DNA of 64,000 bases, taken from assembly GCA_029977705.1 (NCBI GenBank), contig JAPOKJ010000002.1:62001-126000 (forward strand), given 5' to 3'. Below, one piece after another: positions 53,705-61,476 of this stretch; the first letter of the stretch is position 1; each line of letters opens with the position of its first letter. Below the pieces are notes generated by a model that had not been told where the DNA came from, made no database searches, and was given only the letters and a program-made list of their open reading frames with translations. The stretch comes from Burkholderiales bacterium (GTDB taxonomy: Bacteria > Pseudomonadota > Gammaproteobacteria > Burkholderiales > Burkholderiaceae_E). The translations under genes were made by a program, and so were the position numbers.

Positions 53705-54709
53705 ATGTCCATCCTTACGACACGCCGCGACGCCCTGACGGCCTCCGTCCGCCTCGCCGCCCTGCTCAGCCTTCCCCTGGCGCTGGCACCCTCCCAGAGT
53801 GCCGCCCAGACGGCGTCCTACCCGAGCCGCCCGATCAAGCTGATCGTCACCTTCCCCACCGGCGGTGCGCCCGACATCCTGGCGCGCATGATTGCCGAGA
53901 AAGCCCAGCTCGGACAGCCGGTGATCATCGACAACAAGCCGGGCGCCGGTGGCAACATCGGCGCAGATGTCACTGCCAAGTCGCCTGCCGATGGCTACAC
54001 CCTGGTGATGGGCACGGTCGGTACGCATTCGATCAATGGCTCGCTGTACGCCAAGATGCCCTATGACATGGTCAAGGACTTTGCACCGGTGACGCTGCTG
54101 GCCTCGACACCCAACCTGCTGGTGGTGAACAACAACCTGCCGGTCAAGACGGTGCAGGACCTGATCGTCTACGCCAGGGCCAATCCGGACAAGCTGTCCT
54201 TCGGTTCTCCCGGCGTCGGTTCCTCGGTGCACATCTCGGGTGAATTGTTCAAGTCGATGGCGGGCGTCAAGATGACCCATGTGCCCTACAAGGGTCGCCA
54301 GTTCGCCATCCCCGATCTGGTCGGGGGCAGCATCCAGCTGATGTTCGACAACATGCCCTCGGCCCTGCCGATGGCCAAGGAAGGCAAGATCCGCGCCGTT
54401 GCCCAGACCAGCCTGAAACGCTCGCCCTCGGCCCCCGATGTGCCGACCGTGGCCGAGAGCGGCCTGCCCGGATTCGATGCCACCTCCTGGTTCGCGGTGT
54501 TCGCACCGGCCGGCACGCCCAAGGACGTGGTGGCCCGCCTGCACGGCGAGATCGTGCGCATCTTCAAGCTGCCCGACATCATCGAGCGCATGAAGACGCT
54601 GGGCCTGGACCCGGTACTGGGCGGCCCCGAGGAACTGGCCCGCTACCAGGCCACCGAGATCGCCAAGTGGGCCAAGGTGATCAAGGAGTCCGGCGCCAAG
54701 GCCGAGTAA
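53705..54709 (+). CDS. Bug family tripartite tricarboxylate transporter substrate-binding protein
   Basis: The 334-residue protein has an N-terminal signal (TTRRDALTASVRLAALL then AAQTAS) and the Bug landmarks IKLIVTFPTGGAPDI, NKPGAGGNIGAD, PADGYTLVMG, HVPYKGRQFAIPDLVGG and PTVAESGLPGFDA. It binds an unidentified carboxylate or similar ligand in the periplasm. The ATG at 53705 opens the signal; an in-frame GTG 21 bases earlier is possible. No membrane subunits lie nearby. It is followed by a 58-codon gene and then an HpaE-like dehydrogenase gene. Confidence 0.92.
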   Translation: MSILTTRRDALTASVRLAALLSLPLALAPSQSAAQTASYPSRPIKLIVTFPTGGAPDILARMIAEKAQLGQPVIIDNKPGAGGNIGADVTAKSPADGYTLVMGTVGTHSINGSLYAKMPYDMVKDFAPVTLLASTPNLLVVNNNLPVKTVQDLIVYARANPDKLSFGSPGVGSSVHISGELFKSMAGVKMTHVPYKGRQFAIPDLVGGSIQLMFDNMPSALPMAKEGKIRAVAQTSLKRSPSAPDVPTVAESGLPGFDATSWFAVFAPAGTPKDVVARLHGEIVRIFKLPDIIERMKTLGLDPVLGGPEELARYQATEIAKWAKVIKESGAKAE

Positions 54710-54768
54710 GGGCGGCCTGCGCCGCCCTCGCCTGCTGACCCGCCGAGCCCAAGCCCCGCATCGTCCCC

Positions 54769-54945
54769 ATGGTGAGCTTCAAACTGCCGCCCAGCCCGCC
54801 GCCGCGCAACCCGCTGGTCGTGCCGGCGCTCAAGAAAAAGGCGGGCAAGCACGGCCCCTCACCCGGCGGCGAGCGCAAGCGCGCCAACGATGCCGCCCGC
54901 AAGGAAGGCGCCAGCCTGCGCGGCACCGGCAAGAAATCCGACTGA
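54769..54945 (+). CDS. Small basic protein of unknown function (58 residues)
   Basis: This frame is short. The product starts MVSFKLPPSPPPRNPLVVPA and continues KKKAGKHGPS, with many Lys, Arg, Gly and Pro and no hydrophobic segment. The RNPLVVPAL and KAGKH pieces resemble small uncharacterised proteins that I recall in Burkholderiales, which supports it as a real gene. No ribosome binding site is clear. It sits alone between a receptor and a dehydrogenase gene. A nucleic-acid-binding role is possible from charge alone, but that is a guess. Confidence 0.5.
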   Translation: MVSFKLPPSPPPRNPLVVPALKKKAGKHGPSPGGERKRANDAARKEGASLRGTGKKSD

Positions 54946-55068
54946 CGCAGGACCGCCAGCAGCGTCCTTTCCCATGTTCCTGCCCGCCATCCCTTTCGAT
55001 ATCCGACTGCCGACCCCTGCCCCTGAAAGCCAGCGGCAGCAACGCACCGACCGAAGCGAGTTTACGCA

Positions 55069-56529
55069 ATGAAAATCCTCAAGCACCTGATCAATGGCAA
55101 GGCGGTCGATTCCGCCTCGCGCTTCGAGAGCATCAATCCTGCCAACCAGGCCGTGCTGGCCGAAGTGGCCGCCGGCGGCGAAGCCGAGGTGGCACAGGCT
55201 GTGGCCGCGGCGAAGCAGGCCTTCCCGGCCTGGGCAGCCACGCCAGCGGCCACCCGCGCCAGACTCATGCGCAAGCTGGGCGAGATCATCAGCAAGAACG
55301 TCGATGAGATCTCGGCCAACGAGACCATGGACACCGGCCAGGTGATCAGCCAGACCCGCAAGCAGTTGATCCCGCGCTCGGCCGACAACTTCTCCTACTT
55401 TGCCGAGATGTGCACCCGGGTCGATGGCCACACCTATCCCACCGAAACGCACCTGAACTACACCTTGTTCCATCCGGTGGGCGTCTGCGCGCTGATCAGC
55501 CCCTGGAACGTTCCCTTCATGACCAGCACCTGGAAGACCGCGCCCTGCCTGGCGCTGGGCAATACCGCGGTGCTCAAGATGAGCGAACTGTCGCCGATCA
55601 CCGCCTCGATGCTGGGCGAGATGGCCCTGGAGGCCGGCATCCCGCCAGGCGTGCTCAATGTCGTGCACGGCTTTGGCAAGGAGGCGGGCGAGGCATTGAT
55701 CAAGCATCCCGATGTGCGTGCCGTCTCGTTCACCGGTTCGACCGCCACCGGCAACCGCATCGTGCAGCAGGCCGGCCTGAAGAAATTCTCGATGGAGCTG
55801 GGCGGCAAGTCTCCCTTCATCATCTTTGCCGATGCCGACCTGGAGCGCGCGCTCGATGCCGCCGTCTTCATGATCTTCTCCAACAACGGCGAGCGCTGCA
55901 CCGCCGGTTCACGCATCCTGGTGCAGCAATCGGTCTATGCCGACTTCGTGCAAAAGTTCGTGGCCCGCGCCAGGAAGATCAGTGTCGGCGACCCGATGCT
56001 CGAGTCGACCATCATCGGTCCGATGATCTCCAGGAATCATCTGGCCAAGGTGCGCGGCTACATCGAACTGGGCCAGAAGGAAGGCGCGCAACTGCTGTGC
56101 GGCGGGCTCGAGGCGCAAGGCCTGCCGGCCGACATGGCGCAGGGCAATTTCGTGCCGGCCACCGTGTTTGCCGATGTCGACAACCGCATGCAGATCGCCC
56201 AGGACGAGATCTTCGGACCGGTCGCCTGCCTGATTCCCTTCAAGGACGAAGCAGAGGCGATCCGACTGGCCAATGACATCAAGTACGGCCTGTCCAGCTA
56301 CGTCTGGACCGAGAACATCGGCAAGGCCCATCGTGTGGCTGCCGCGGTCGAAGCCGGCATGTGCTTTGTCAACTCGCAGAATGTGCGCGACCTGCGCCAG
56401 CCCTTTGGCGGCGTCAAGGCCTCGGGCACCGGCCGCGAGGGCGGCACCTGGAGCTTCGAGGTGTTCTGCGAGCCCAAGAACATCGCCGTGTCGATCCAGC
56501 CGCACCACATTCCCCACTGGGGCGTATGA
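55069..56529 (+). CDS. hpaE: Aldehyde dehydrogenase, HpaE-like (carboxymethyl-hydroxymuconate semialdehyde dehydrogenase)
   Basis: The 486-residue NAD-dependent dehydrogenase has catalytic Cys277 (NNGERCTAGSRI) and Glu243 (SMELGGKSP). It matches E. coli HpaE across conserved stretches: SPWNVPFMTSTWK, NTAVLKMSELSP, DVRAVSFTG, QEEIFGPVACL-type text (QDEIFGPVACL) and the ending IPHWGV. In the 4-hydroxyphenylacetate route HpaE oxidises the meta-cleavage aldehyde. No other hpa genes are in the window, so the route is not proven. Its stop overlaps the start of a secreted protein gene (ATGA). Confidence 0.85.
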   Translation: MKILKHLINGKAVDSASRFESINPANQAVLAEVAAGGEAEVAQAVAAAKQAFPAWAATPAATRARLMRKLGEIISKNVDEISANETMDTGQVISQTRKQLIPRSADNFSYFAEMCTRVDGHTYPTETHLNYTLFHPVGVCALISPWNVPFMTSTWKTAPCLALGNTAVLKMSELSPITASMLGEMALEAGIPPGVLNVVHGFGKEAGEALIKHPDVRAVSFTGSTATGNRIVQQAGLKKFSMELGGKSPFIIFADADLERALDAAVFMIFSNNGERCTAGSRILVQQSVYADFVQKFVARARKISVGDPMLESTIIGPMISRNHLAKVRGYIELGQKEGAQLLCGGLEAQGLPADMAQGNFVPATVFADVDNRMQIAQDEIFGPVACLIPFKDEAEAIRLANDIKYGLSSYVWTENIGKAHRVAAAVEAGMCFVNSQNVRDLRQPFGGVKASGTGREGGTWSFEVFCEPKNIAVSIQPHHIPHWGV

Positions 56530-57608
56530 GAACCCTGCCCGCCTGGCTTGCCCTGCTCGGCCTGTTGAGCCTTGCGCCACCGGTGATGGCGCAAGCGCCA
56601 CGGGCGGCTGGTGCTGCCAGCCCCTTCCTGGCCGAGCGCCTGCTCGACGTGCCCTTGATCCACGCTGGCCTGCATGGGAGCCTTGGACCCAACATCCAGG
56701 GTCCCTCGCTGATCCGCGTGCCCGACTGGGTGCCCAATCCCCTGGGCAAGTATTACCTCTACTTTGCCGATCACAAGGGCGCCTGGATTCGACTGGCCTA
56801 TGCCGATGCCCTGACCGGTCCCTGGCGCATTCATGCACCCGGCAGCCTGCAGTTGAAGGACTCCGGTTTTCCGCTCGACAAGCCGCATATCAGCCCGGAA
56901 CAGATGAAGGGCTTCGAGGAACGCATCAAGGCCTCGGGCGTACGCTTTTCTCATGACCTGATGACCGAACTGACCAGCCCGCACATCGCCTCGCCCGATG
57001 TACATATCGATCACGAGCGTCGTGAAATCATCATGTACTTTCATGGCCTGCATGCCCCGATGAACCAGTTCACGCGCGTGGCGCGCTCGTCCAATGGCAT
57101 CGACTTCCAGGGCCAGGGCGAATCGCTCGGACCGTCGTACTTCCGGGTCTTCCGGCATGGGGGCTGGCACTACGCCCTGGCCATGCCAGGAGTGCTGTTG
57201 CGCTCGCGCGACGGGCTAAGCGGGTTCGAGCGCGGACCCACGCTGTTCAACCGCAACATGCGGCACTCGGCTGTTCTGCTGCGGGGCCAGAGCCTGTGGG
57301 TTTTCTGGACTCAGGTGGGCGATGCGCCGGAGCGGATCCTGGTCAGCCGCATCGACCTGCGCGGGGACTGGATGGGCTGGAAGGATGAGCAGCCCCACGA
57401 GATCCTGCGGCCCGAACGACCCTGGGAAGGGGCCTTGGCCCCCGTCGAGCCTTCGGTGCGCAGTTCAGCCTATGGCCTGGTCAATCAGTTGCGCGACCCG
57501 GCCATATTCGAGGAGGACGGGACCACCTACCTGCTGTACGCCTTCGGCGGCGAGAGCGGCATCGCCGTGGCCCGGTTGCGGGAATCAGCCTCGGGCGGTG
57601 CCCGCTGA
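56526..57608 (+). CDS. Secreted beta-propeller-like protein of unknown function
   Basis: The 360-residue protein begins with a clean signal peptide (residues 1-22, ending PPVMAQ). Repeated aromatic-rich beta-strand units then follow, such as LIRVPDWVPNPLGKYYLYFA, IASPDVHIDHERREIIMYFHG and QLRDPAIFEEDGTTYLLYAFGG. This pattern resembles the five-bladed propellers of GH43/GH32-type glycoside hydrolases, whose acidic catalytic residues sit at blade starts. Candidates are the Asp residues in SPDVHID and RDPAIF, but assignment is uncertain. Its ATG overlaps the HpaE-like gene's stop by 4 bases, an unexpected coupling of a cytoplasmic dehydrogenase with an exported protein. Confidence 0.65.
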   Translation: MRTLPAWLALLGLLSLAPPVMAQAPRAAGAASPFLAERLLDVPLIHAGLHGSLGPNIQGPSLIRVPDWVPNPLGKYYLYFADHKGAWIRLAYADALTGPWRIHAPGSLQLKDSGFPLDKPHISPEQMKGFEERIKASGVRFSHDLMTELTSPHIASPDVHIDHERREIIMYFHGLHAPMNQFTRVARSSNGIDFQGQGESLGPSYFRVFRHGGWHYALAMPGVLLRSRDGLSGFERGPTLFNRNMRHSAVLLRGQSLWVFWTQVGDAPERILVSRIDLRGDWMGWKDEQPHEILRPERPWEGALAPVEPSVRSSAYGLVNQLRDPAIFEEDGTTYLLYAFGGESGIAVARLRESASGGAR

Positions 57609-57625
57609 CGAGGCAGGGGCCAGTA

Positions 57626-58360
57626 TCAGCCCAGCGACGACAGGAATTGGCGCAACTCCGGTGTCTGCGGGCTGCCAAACAAGGTCTCGGGCGACCCCAT
57701 TTCATGCACCCGACCCTGGTGCATGAAGATCACCCGGTCACTGACCTTGCGCGCGAAGCCCATCTCGTGCGTGACCATCAGCAAGGTCATGCCCTCGTCG
57801 GCCAGGGCCTCGACCACGCGCAGGACCTCACCCACCAGTTCCGGGTCGAGCGCCGAGGTGATCTCGTCGCACAACAGCACCGCGGGTGCCATCGCCAGCG
57901 CGCGGGCAATCGCGACCCGCTGCTGCTGACCGCCCGAGAGCTGGTCCGGCATGGCCTCGAACTTTTCCGACAGGCCCACCTTCGCCAGCAGCACACGGGC
58001 CTGTTCCGCCATGGCAGCGGCCTCGACCTTCTTGACCAGGGTCGGGGCCAGCATGATGTTGCGACCCACGCTCAGGTGCGGAAACAGGTTGAAACTCTGG
58101 AAAATCATGCCGACCTGCTGACGCAACTGACGCATCGCCTCGGCATCTTCGTGCCGCAAGGCCCGGCCATCGACCTTGACGCTGCCGGCCTGGAAGGTCT
58201 CGAGGCCGTTGATGCAACGAAGCAGCGTCGACTTGCCGGAACCACTCTTGCCGATGATGGCAATGACCTCGCCCTTGTCCACTTGCAGGTCGATGCCCTT
58301 GAGCACCTCGTTGCTGCCAAAGGACTTGCGCAGGCCCTGGATCTCAACGATGGGCGACAT
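57626..58360 (-). CDS. Polar amino acid ABC transporter ATP-binding protein
   Basis: The 244-residue ATPase has Walker A GKSGSGKS (residues 37-44), signature LSGGQQQR (141-148) and Walker B LLCDEITSALD, where Ile replaces the usual Pro of DEPTSALD. It matches GlnQ/HisP-type proteins. It is the last of four genes; its start overlaps the preceding permease by 17 bases. The set should import an amino acid or related compound; the specific one is not readable. Confidence 0.92.
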   Translation of the reverse strand: MSPIVEIQGLRKSFGSNEVLKGIDLQVDKGEVIAIIGKSGSGKSTLLRCINGLETFQAGSVKVDGRALRHEDAEAMRQLRQQVGMIFQSFNLFPHLSVGRNIMLAPTLVKKVEAAAMAEQARVLLAKVGLSEKFEAMPDQLSGGQQQRVAIARALAMAPAVLLCDEITSALDPELVGEVLRVVEALADEGMTLLMVTHEMGFARKVSDRVIFMHQGRVHEMGSPETLFGSPQTPELRQFLSSLG

Positions 58361-58997
58361 TCAGTTTCCTCTCCAGGTTGCGGGCATACAGACTGACCGG
58401 GAAGCACAGCGCAAAGTACAACAGGGCAACACAGCTGTAGACCGCGAAGGGTTTGAAGGTAGCATTGGCGATCATGGTGCCCGCCTTGGTCAGTTCGATG
58501 AAACCGATCACCGAGGCCAGGGCCGTCCCCTTGATCACCTGCACCAGGAAACCGACCGTCGGGGCCACCGCAATGCGACCGGCCTGAGGCAGGATCACAT
58601 GACGCAACTGCTCGCGGAAATTCATCGCCAGGCTCCTGGCCGCTTCCCACTGTCCGCGCGGCACGGCCTCGACGCAGCCGCGCCAGATCTCGGTGAGAAA
58701 GGCGCTGGTGTAGAGCGTGAGCGCCAGCGCCGCCGAGGTCCAGGCCGAGGTCTTGATGCCGAACAAGGCCAGCCCGAAATAGGCCAGGAACAATTGCATC
58801 AGCAAGGGGGTGCCCTGGAACAACTGCACATAGCCCGCCACCGCCCGCTCGGCCCAGGGCTTGCGGCTCAGACGCAGCACCAGCAGCAGCAAGCCGGCCA
58901 GGCCACCTCCGACAAAGGCGATCAGCGACAGCAGCACCGTCCAGCGGGCCGCCAGCAACAGGTTTCGGAAAATGTCCCAGACACTGAAGTCGACCAT
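58344..58997 (-). CDS. Polar amino acid ABC transporter permease
   Basis: The 217-residue inner-membrane protein has about five helices and the permease motif EIWRGCVEAVPRGQWEAARSLAM (coupling helix for the ATPase). It matches the HisM/GlnP family. The preceding permease gene ends 10 bases upstream and the ATPase gene overlaps its end by 17 bases. Confidence 0.92.
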   Translation of the reverse strand: MVDFSVWDIFRNLLLAARWTVLLSLIAFVGGGLAGLLLLVLRLSRKPWAERAVAGYVQLFQGTPLLMQLFLAYFGLALFGIKTSAWTSAALALTLYTSAFLTEIWRGCVEAVPRGQWEAARSLAMNFREQLRHVILPQAGRIAVAPTVGFLVQVIKGTALASVIGFIELTKAGTMIANATFKPFAVYSCVALLYFALCFPVSLYARNLERKLNVAHR

Positions 58998-59007
58998 GCC
59001 TGCCCCT

Positions 59008-59667
59008 TCAGCGTCCGAACAGGAAACGGGGACCGAACCAGTTCAGGAAGCGCCGCACCGCCACCGACAGCAGCAGGTACAGCGCGGTGGCGACCAGGAA
59101 GGCTTCAAAGGCGCGGAAGTTGCGGCTCTGGATCAGGTTGGCGGCAAAGCTCAGTTCCTCGGTGGAGATCTGACCGCACACCGCCGAACCCAGCATCACG
59201 ATGATGATCTGCGACACCAGGGCCGGCCAGACCTTGCGCAGCGCCGGCGGCAAGACCACGCGCGTGAAGATCTGGCGGGGACTGAGGGCCAGGCTTTGCG
59301 CCGCCTCGATCTGGCCGCGCGGGGTCGCCTCGATGCCGGCGCGGATGATCTCGGTGGCATAGGCCCCCAGGTTGATCACCATCGCGATGACCGAGGCAAG
59401 CTCCGGGGTCAGGCGCACGCCGGCAGCCGGCAGGCCGAAGAACACGAAGAACAGCTGCACGATGAAGGGCGTGTTGCGGATCATCTCCACATAGCTGCCG
59501 GCCAGCGCCTTCATCCAGGAGGTGCCATGCACCCGGGCCCAGGCGCAACTGATGCCCACCAGCACCCCGATCAGGGCGCTGACCGCGGTCAGTCCCAGCG
59601 TCCAGGCCACGCCCCGCAGCAGCAGGGGCCATTGCGACAGGACGGCCAGGAAATCGAACTGGACCAT
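59008..59667 (-). CDS. Polar amino acid ABC transporter permease
   Basis: The 219-residue permease has about five helices and the coupling motif EIIRAGIEATPRGQIEAAQSLAL, and pairs with the neighbouring permease. The ATG at 59667 overlaps the stop of the substrate-binding protein gene by one base (TGATG), and is preferred over a start at 59703 inside that gene. Confidence 0.92.
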   Translation of the reverse strand: MVQFDFLAVLSQWPLLLRGVAWTLGLTAVSALIGVLVGISCAWARVHGTSWMKALAGSYVEMIRNTPFIVQLFFVFFGLPAAGVRLTPELASVIAMVINLGAYATEIIRAGIEATPRGQIEAAQSLALSPRQIFTRVVLPPALRKVWPALVSQIIIVMLGSAVCGQISTEELSFAANLIQSRNFRAFEAFLVATALYLLLSVAVRRFLNWFGPRFLFGR

Positions 59668-60494
59668 CAGTTCGGCAGGTCGCCCGCCGGACGGCCCAGC
59701 CACTTCATGGCCATGCGGTCCAGGTCCCCCGACTTCCTGCCTTCGGCAATGATCTCGTTGACCTTCAGGCGCAGCTTGTCCTCGCCCTTGCCCACGCCGA
59801 TGAAGTTGGGACTGTCCTTGAGCAGCAGCTTGTACTCGGCGCCCAGATTGGGATTGCGCGCCATCATGTTGCCGGCCACCGATGCGCCGGTGGCCAGCAG
59901 GTTGACCTGACCCGACACGAAGGCCGCCACGGTGGCGTTGTTGTCCTCGAAGCGCTTGACGTCCGCGCCTGCAGGTGCCACCTTGGCCAGTTCCTGATCC
60001 TCCATCGCGCCGCGCGTCACGGCGATGGTCTTGCCAGCCAGGTCGGCAAAGCTCTTGATCGGCTGGCTCTTGAGGCCGAACACCGCCTGGAAGAACGGCG
60101 AATACGCGGCAGTAAAGTCGATGACCTTTTCGCGCTCCGGATTCTTGCCCAGGGTCGAGATCACCAGGTCAGCCTTGCGCGTCTGCAGGTAGGCGATGCG
60201 GTTGGCGCTGGTGACCGGCACCAGTTCGATCGCCACCCCCAGCTTGGCGGCGATGTAGTTGGCCATGTCGATGTCCAGGCCCTGCGGCTTGAGGTCGGTG
60301 CCCACGAAGCCATAGGGCGGAAAGTCGGTGGGGATCGCGATGGTGATCTTGCGCGCCTTGAGCACCTCGTCGAGTACCGTCTGGGCCTGGGCTGGCGCGT
60401 TCAATGTCAGGGCGCCGAACAACGAGAAGGACATGGCCAGAAAGGCTGCGGCACGTACAAGGGCACGCAGGGTGGTTCGTTTGCTGGAATGCAT
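59667..60494 (-). CDS. Polar amino acid ABC transporter substrate-binding protein
   Basis: The 275-residue periplasmic protein (SBP family 3) has a signal peptide ending about AQAQT (residues 1-38). The lobe motifs ITIAIPTDFPPYGFVGTDLKPQGLDIDMANYIAAKLG, DLVISTLGKNPEREKVIDFT and GKTIAVTRGAMEDQE are present. It binds an amino acid and delivers it to the permeases. A good ribosome binding site (AGGAG) lies before the ATG. It leads the four-gene unit. Confidence 0.93.
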   Translation of the reverse strand: MHSSKRTTLRALVRAAAFLAMSFSLFGALTLNAPAQAQTVLDEVLKARKITIAIPTDFPPYGFVGTDLKPQGLDIDMANYIAAKLGVAIELVPVTSANRIAYLQTRKADLVISTLGKNPEREKVIDFTAAYSPFFQAVFGLKSQPIKSFADLAGKTIAVTRGAMEDQELAKVAPAGADVKRFEDNNATVAAFVSGQVNLLATGASVAGNMMARNPNLGAEYKLLLKDSPNFIGVGKGEDKLRLKVNEIIAEGRKSGDLDRMAMKWLGRPAGDLPN

Positions 60495-60582
60495 GAAGAA
60501 GGTCTCCTGATGGCGGGTAATTTCCGTGGCCGGAACTCAGCAAAAAACATGCCGCCCCAAAAAAGGGCAAGGCCGGCCGACA

Positions 60583-61476
60583 TTATGACGAGGGGCGCGC
60601 CTGCCTCAGGTTCCACAGTTCGTTCAGCGCGATCGCCCCCAGCACCATCGCACCACCGATGAGTGTGGTGGCCGAGGGCCGCTCCGCGGTGAACAGCATC
60701 GACAGGCTGATACCGAAGATCACCTCGAGCAGGGACAGCAGCGACATCTCGGGCGCCGGCAGGTACTTGGCCGCCACCACGCAGATCGCGCAGGGAATGC
60801 CCAGTTGCACCACGCCGAGCAGGGCCAGCAGGCCGACATCGTGAAGGCTCGACTTGAGCGGCCAGGCCAGCACCAGGGTCAGCAGTCCCGAGATCACGGC
60901 ACCGATGAGGACGGCCGAGATGAAGTCCACACCCTTGCCCATGCGCTCGAGCAGGTTCCAGTTCAGCGCCGCTGCCAGGGGAATGCCCAGGGCCACCAGC
61001 ACGCCGACCCAGTGGCGCCCCGACAAGGCTTGGGCATCGAGGATGAACATGACCGCCACGCCGGCCGCAGCCATCAGGATCACGCCCCAAAGGCGCAGCC
61101 CTACCTTGCGCCCCAGCCACCACCAGGACAGCAGCGCCGTGAAGATCGGACCGACGCTTTGCACCACCAGCACATTGGCCACGGTGGTCAGCGACAGCGC
61201 GATCATGAAGCAGCAGAACATCACCGACCAGCACAGGCCGGCAATCCATACCGCCTTGCCCGAGCGCAGCGCATCGATCAGGCGTTGCTCGCGATGGATG
61301 AAGGGCCACAGCACCAGGATCGTGAGGGCGGCAAAGAAGCTGCGGATGGCGGTGATCTCGAAGCCTTCGGCGCTGTCCAGCTTGCGCGTCACCATGCCGG
61401 CAATGCTCCACATCAGGGTGGCGGCCAGCATCATCCACAAGGCCTTGCGATGCTGGGCGGGGGTCGTCAGGCTCAT
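60583..61476 (-). CDS. EamA/DMT family transporter
   Basis: The 297-residue protein has ten hydrophobic helices in two similar halves, the EamA layout, with MLAATLMWSIAGMVTRKL at the start and SLLSLLEVIFGISLSMLF in the second half. DMT proteins export metabolites such as amino acids or nucleotide sugars; the substrate is not identifiable. Its start ATG overlaps the formate dehydrogenase stop by 4 bases, so it is translated with that gene. The ABC transporter gene begins 88 bases downstream. Confidence 0.88.
   Translation of the reverse strand: MSLTTPAQHRKALWMMLAATLMWSIAGMVTRKLDSAEGFEITAIRSFFAALTILVLWPFIHREQRLIDALRSGKAVWIAGLCWSVMFCCFMIALSLTTVANVLVVQSVGPIFTALLSWWWLGRKVGLRLWGVILMAAAGVAVMFILDAQALSGRHWVGVLVALGIPLAAALNWNLLERMGKGVDFISAVLIGAVISGLLTLVLAWPLKSSLHDVGLLALLGVVQLGIPCAICVVAAKYLPAPEMSLLSLLEVIFGISLSMLFTAERPSATTLIGGAMVLGAIALNELWNLRQARPSS

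Noticed and set aside
53519-54544. N-terminal extension of the cyclopropane synthase frame
   Set aside because: It lies antisense to the Bug receptor; the conserved synthase start and ribosome binding site are at 53518.
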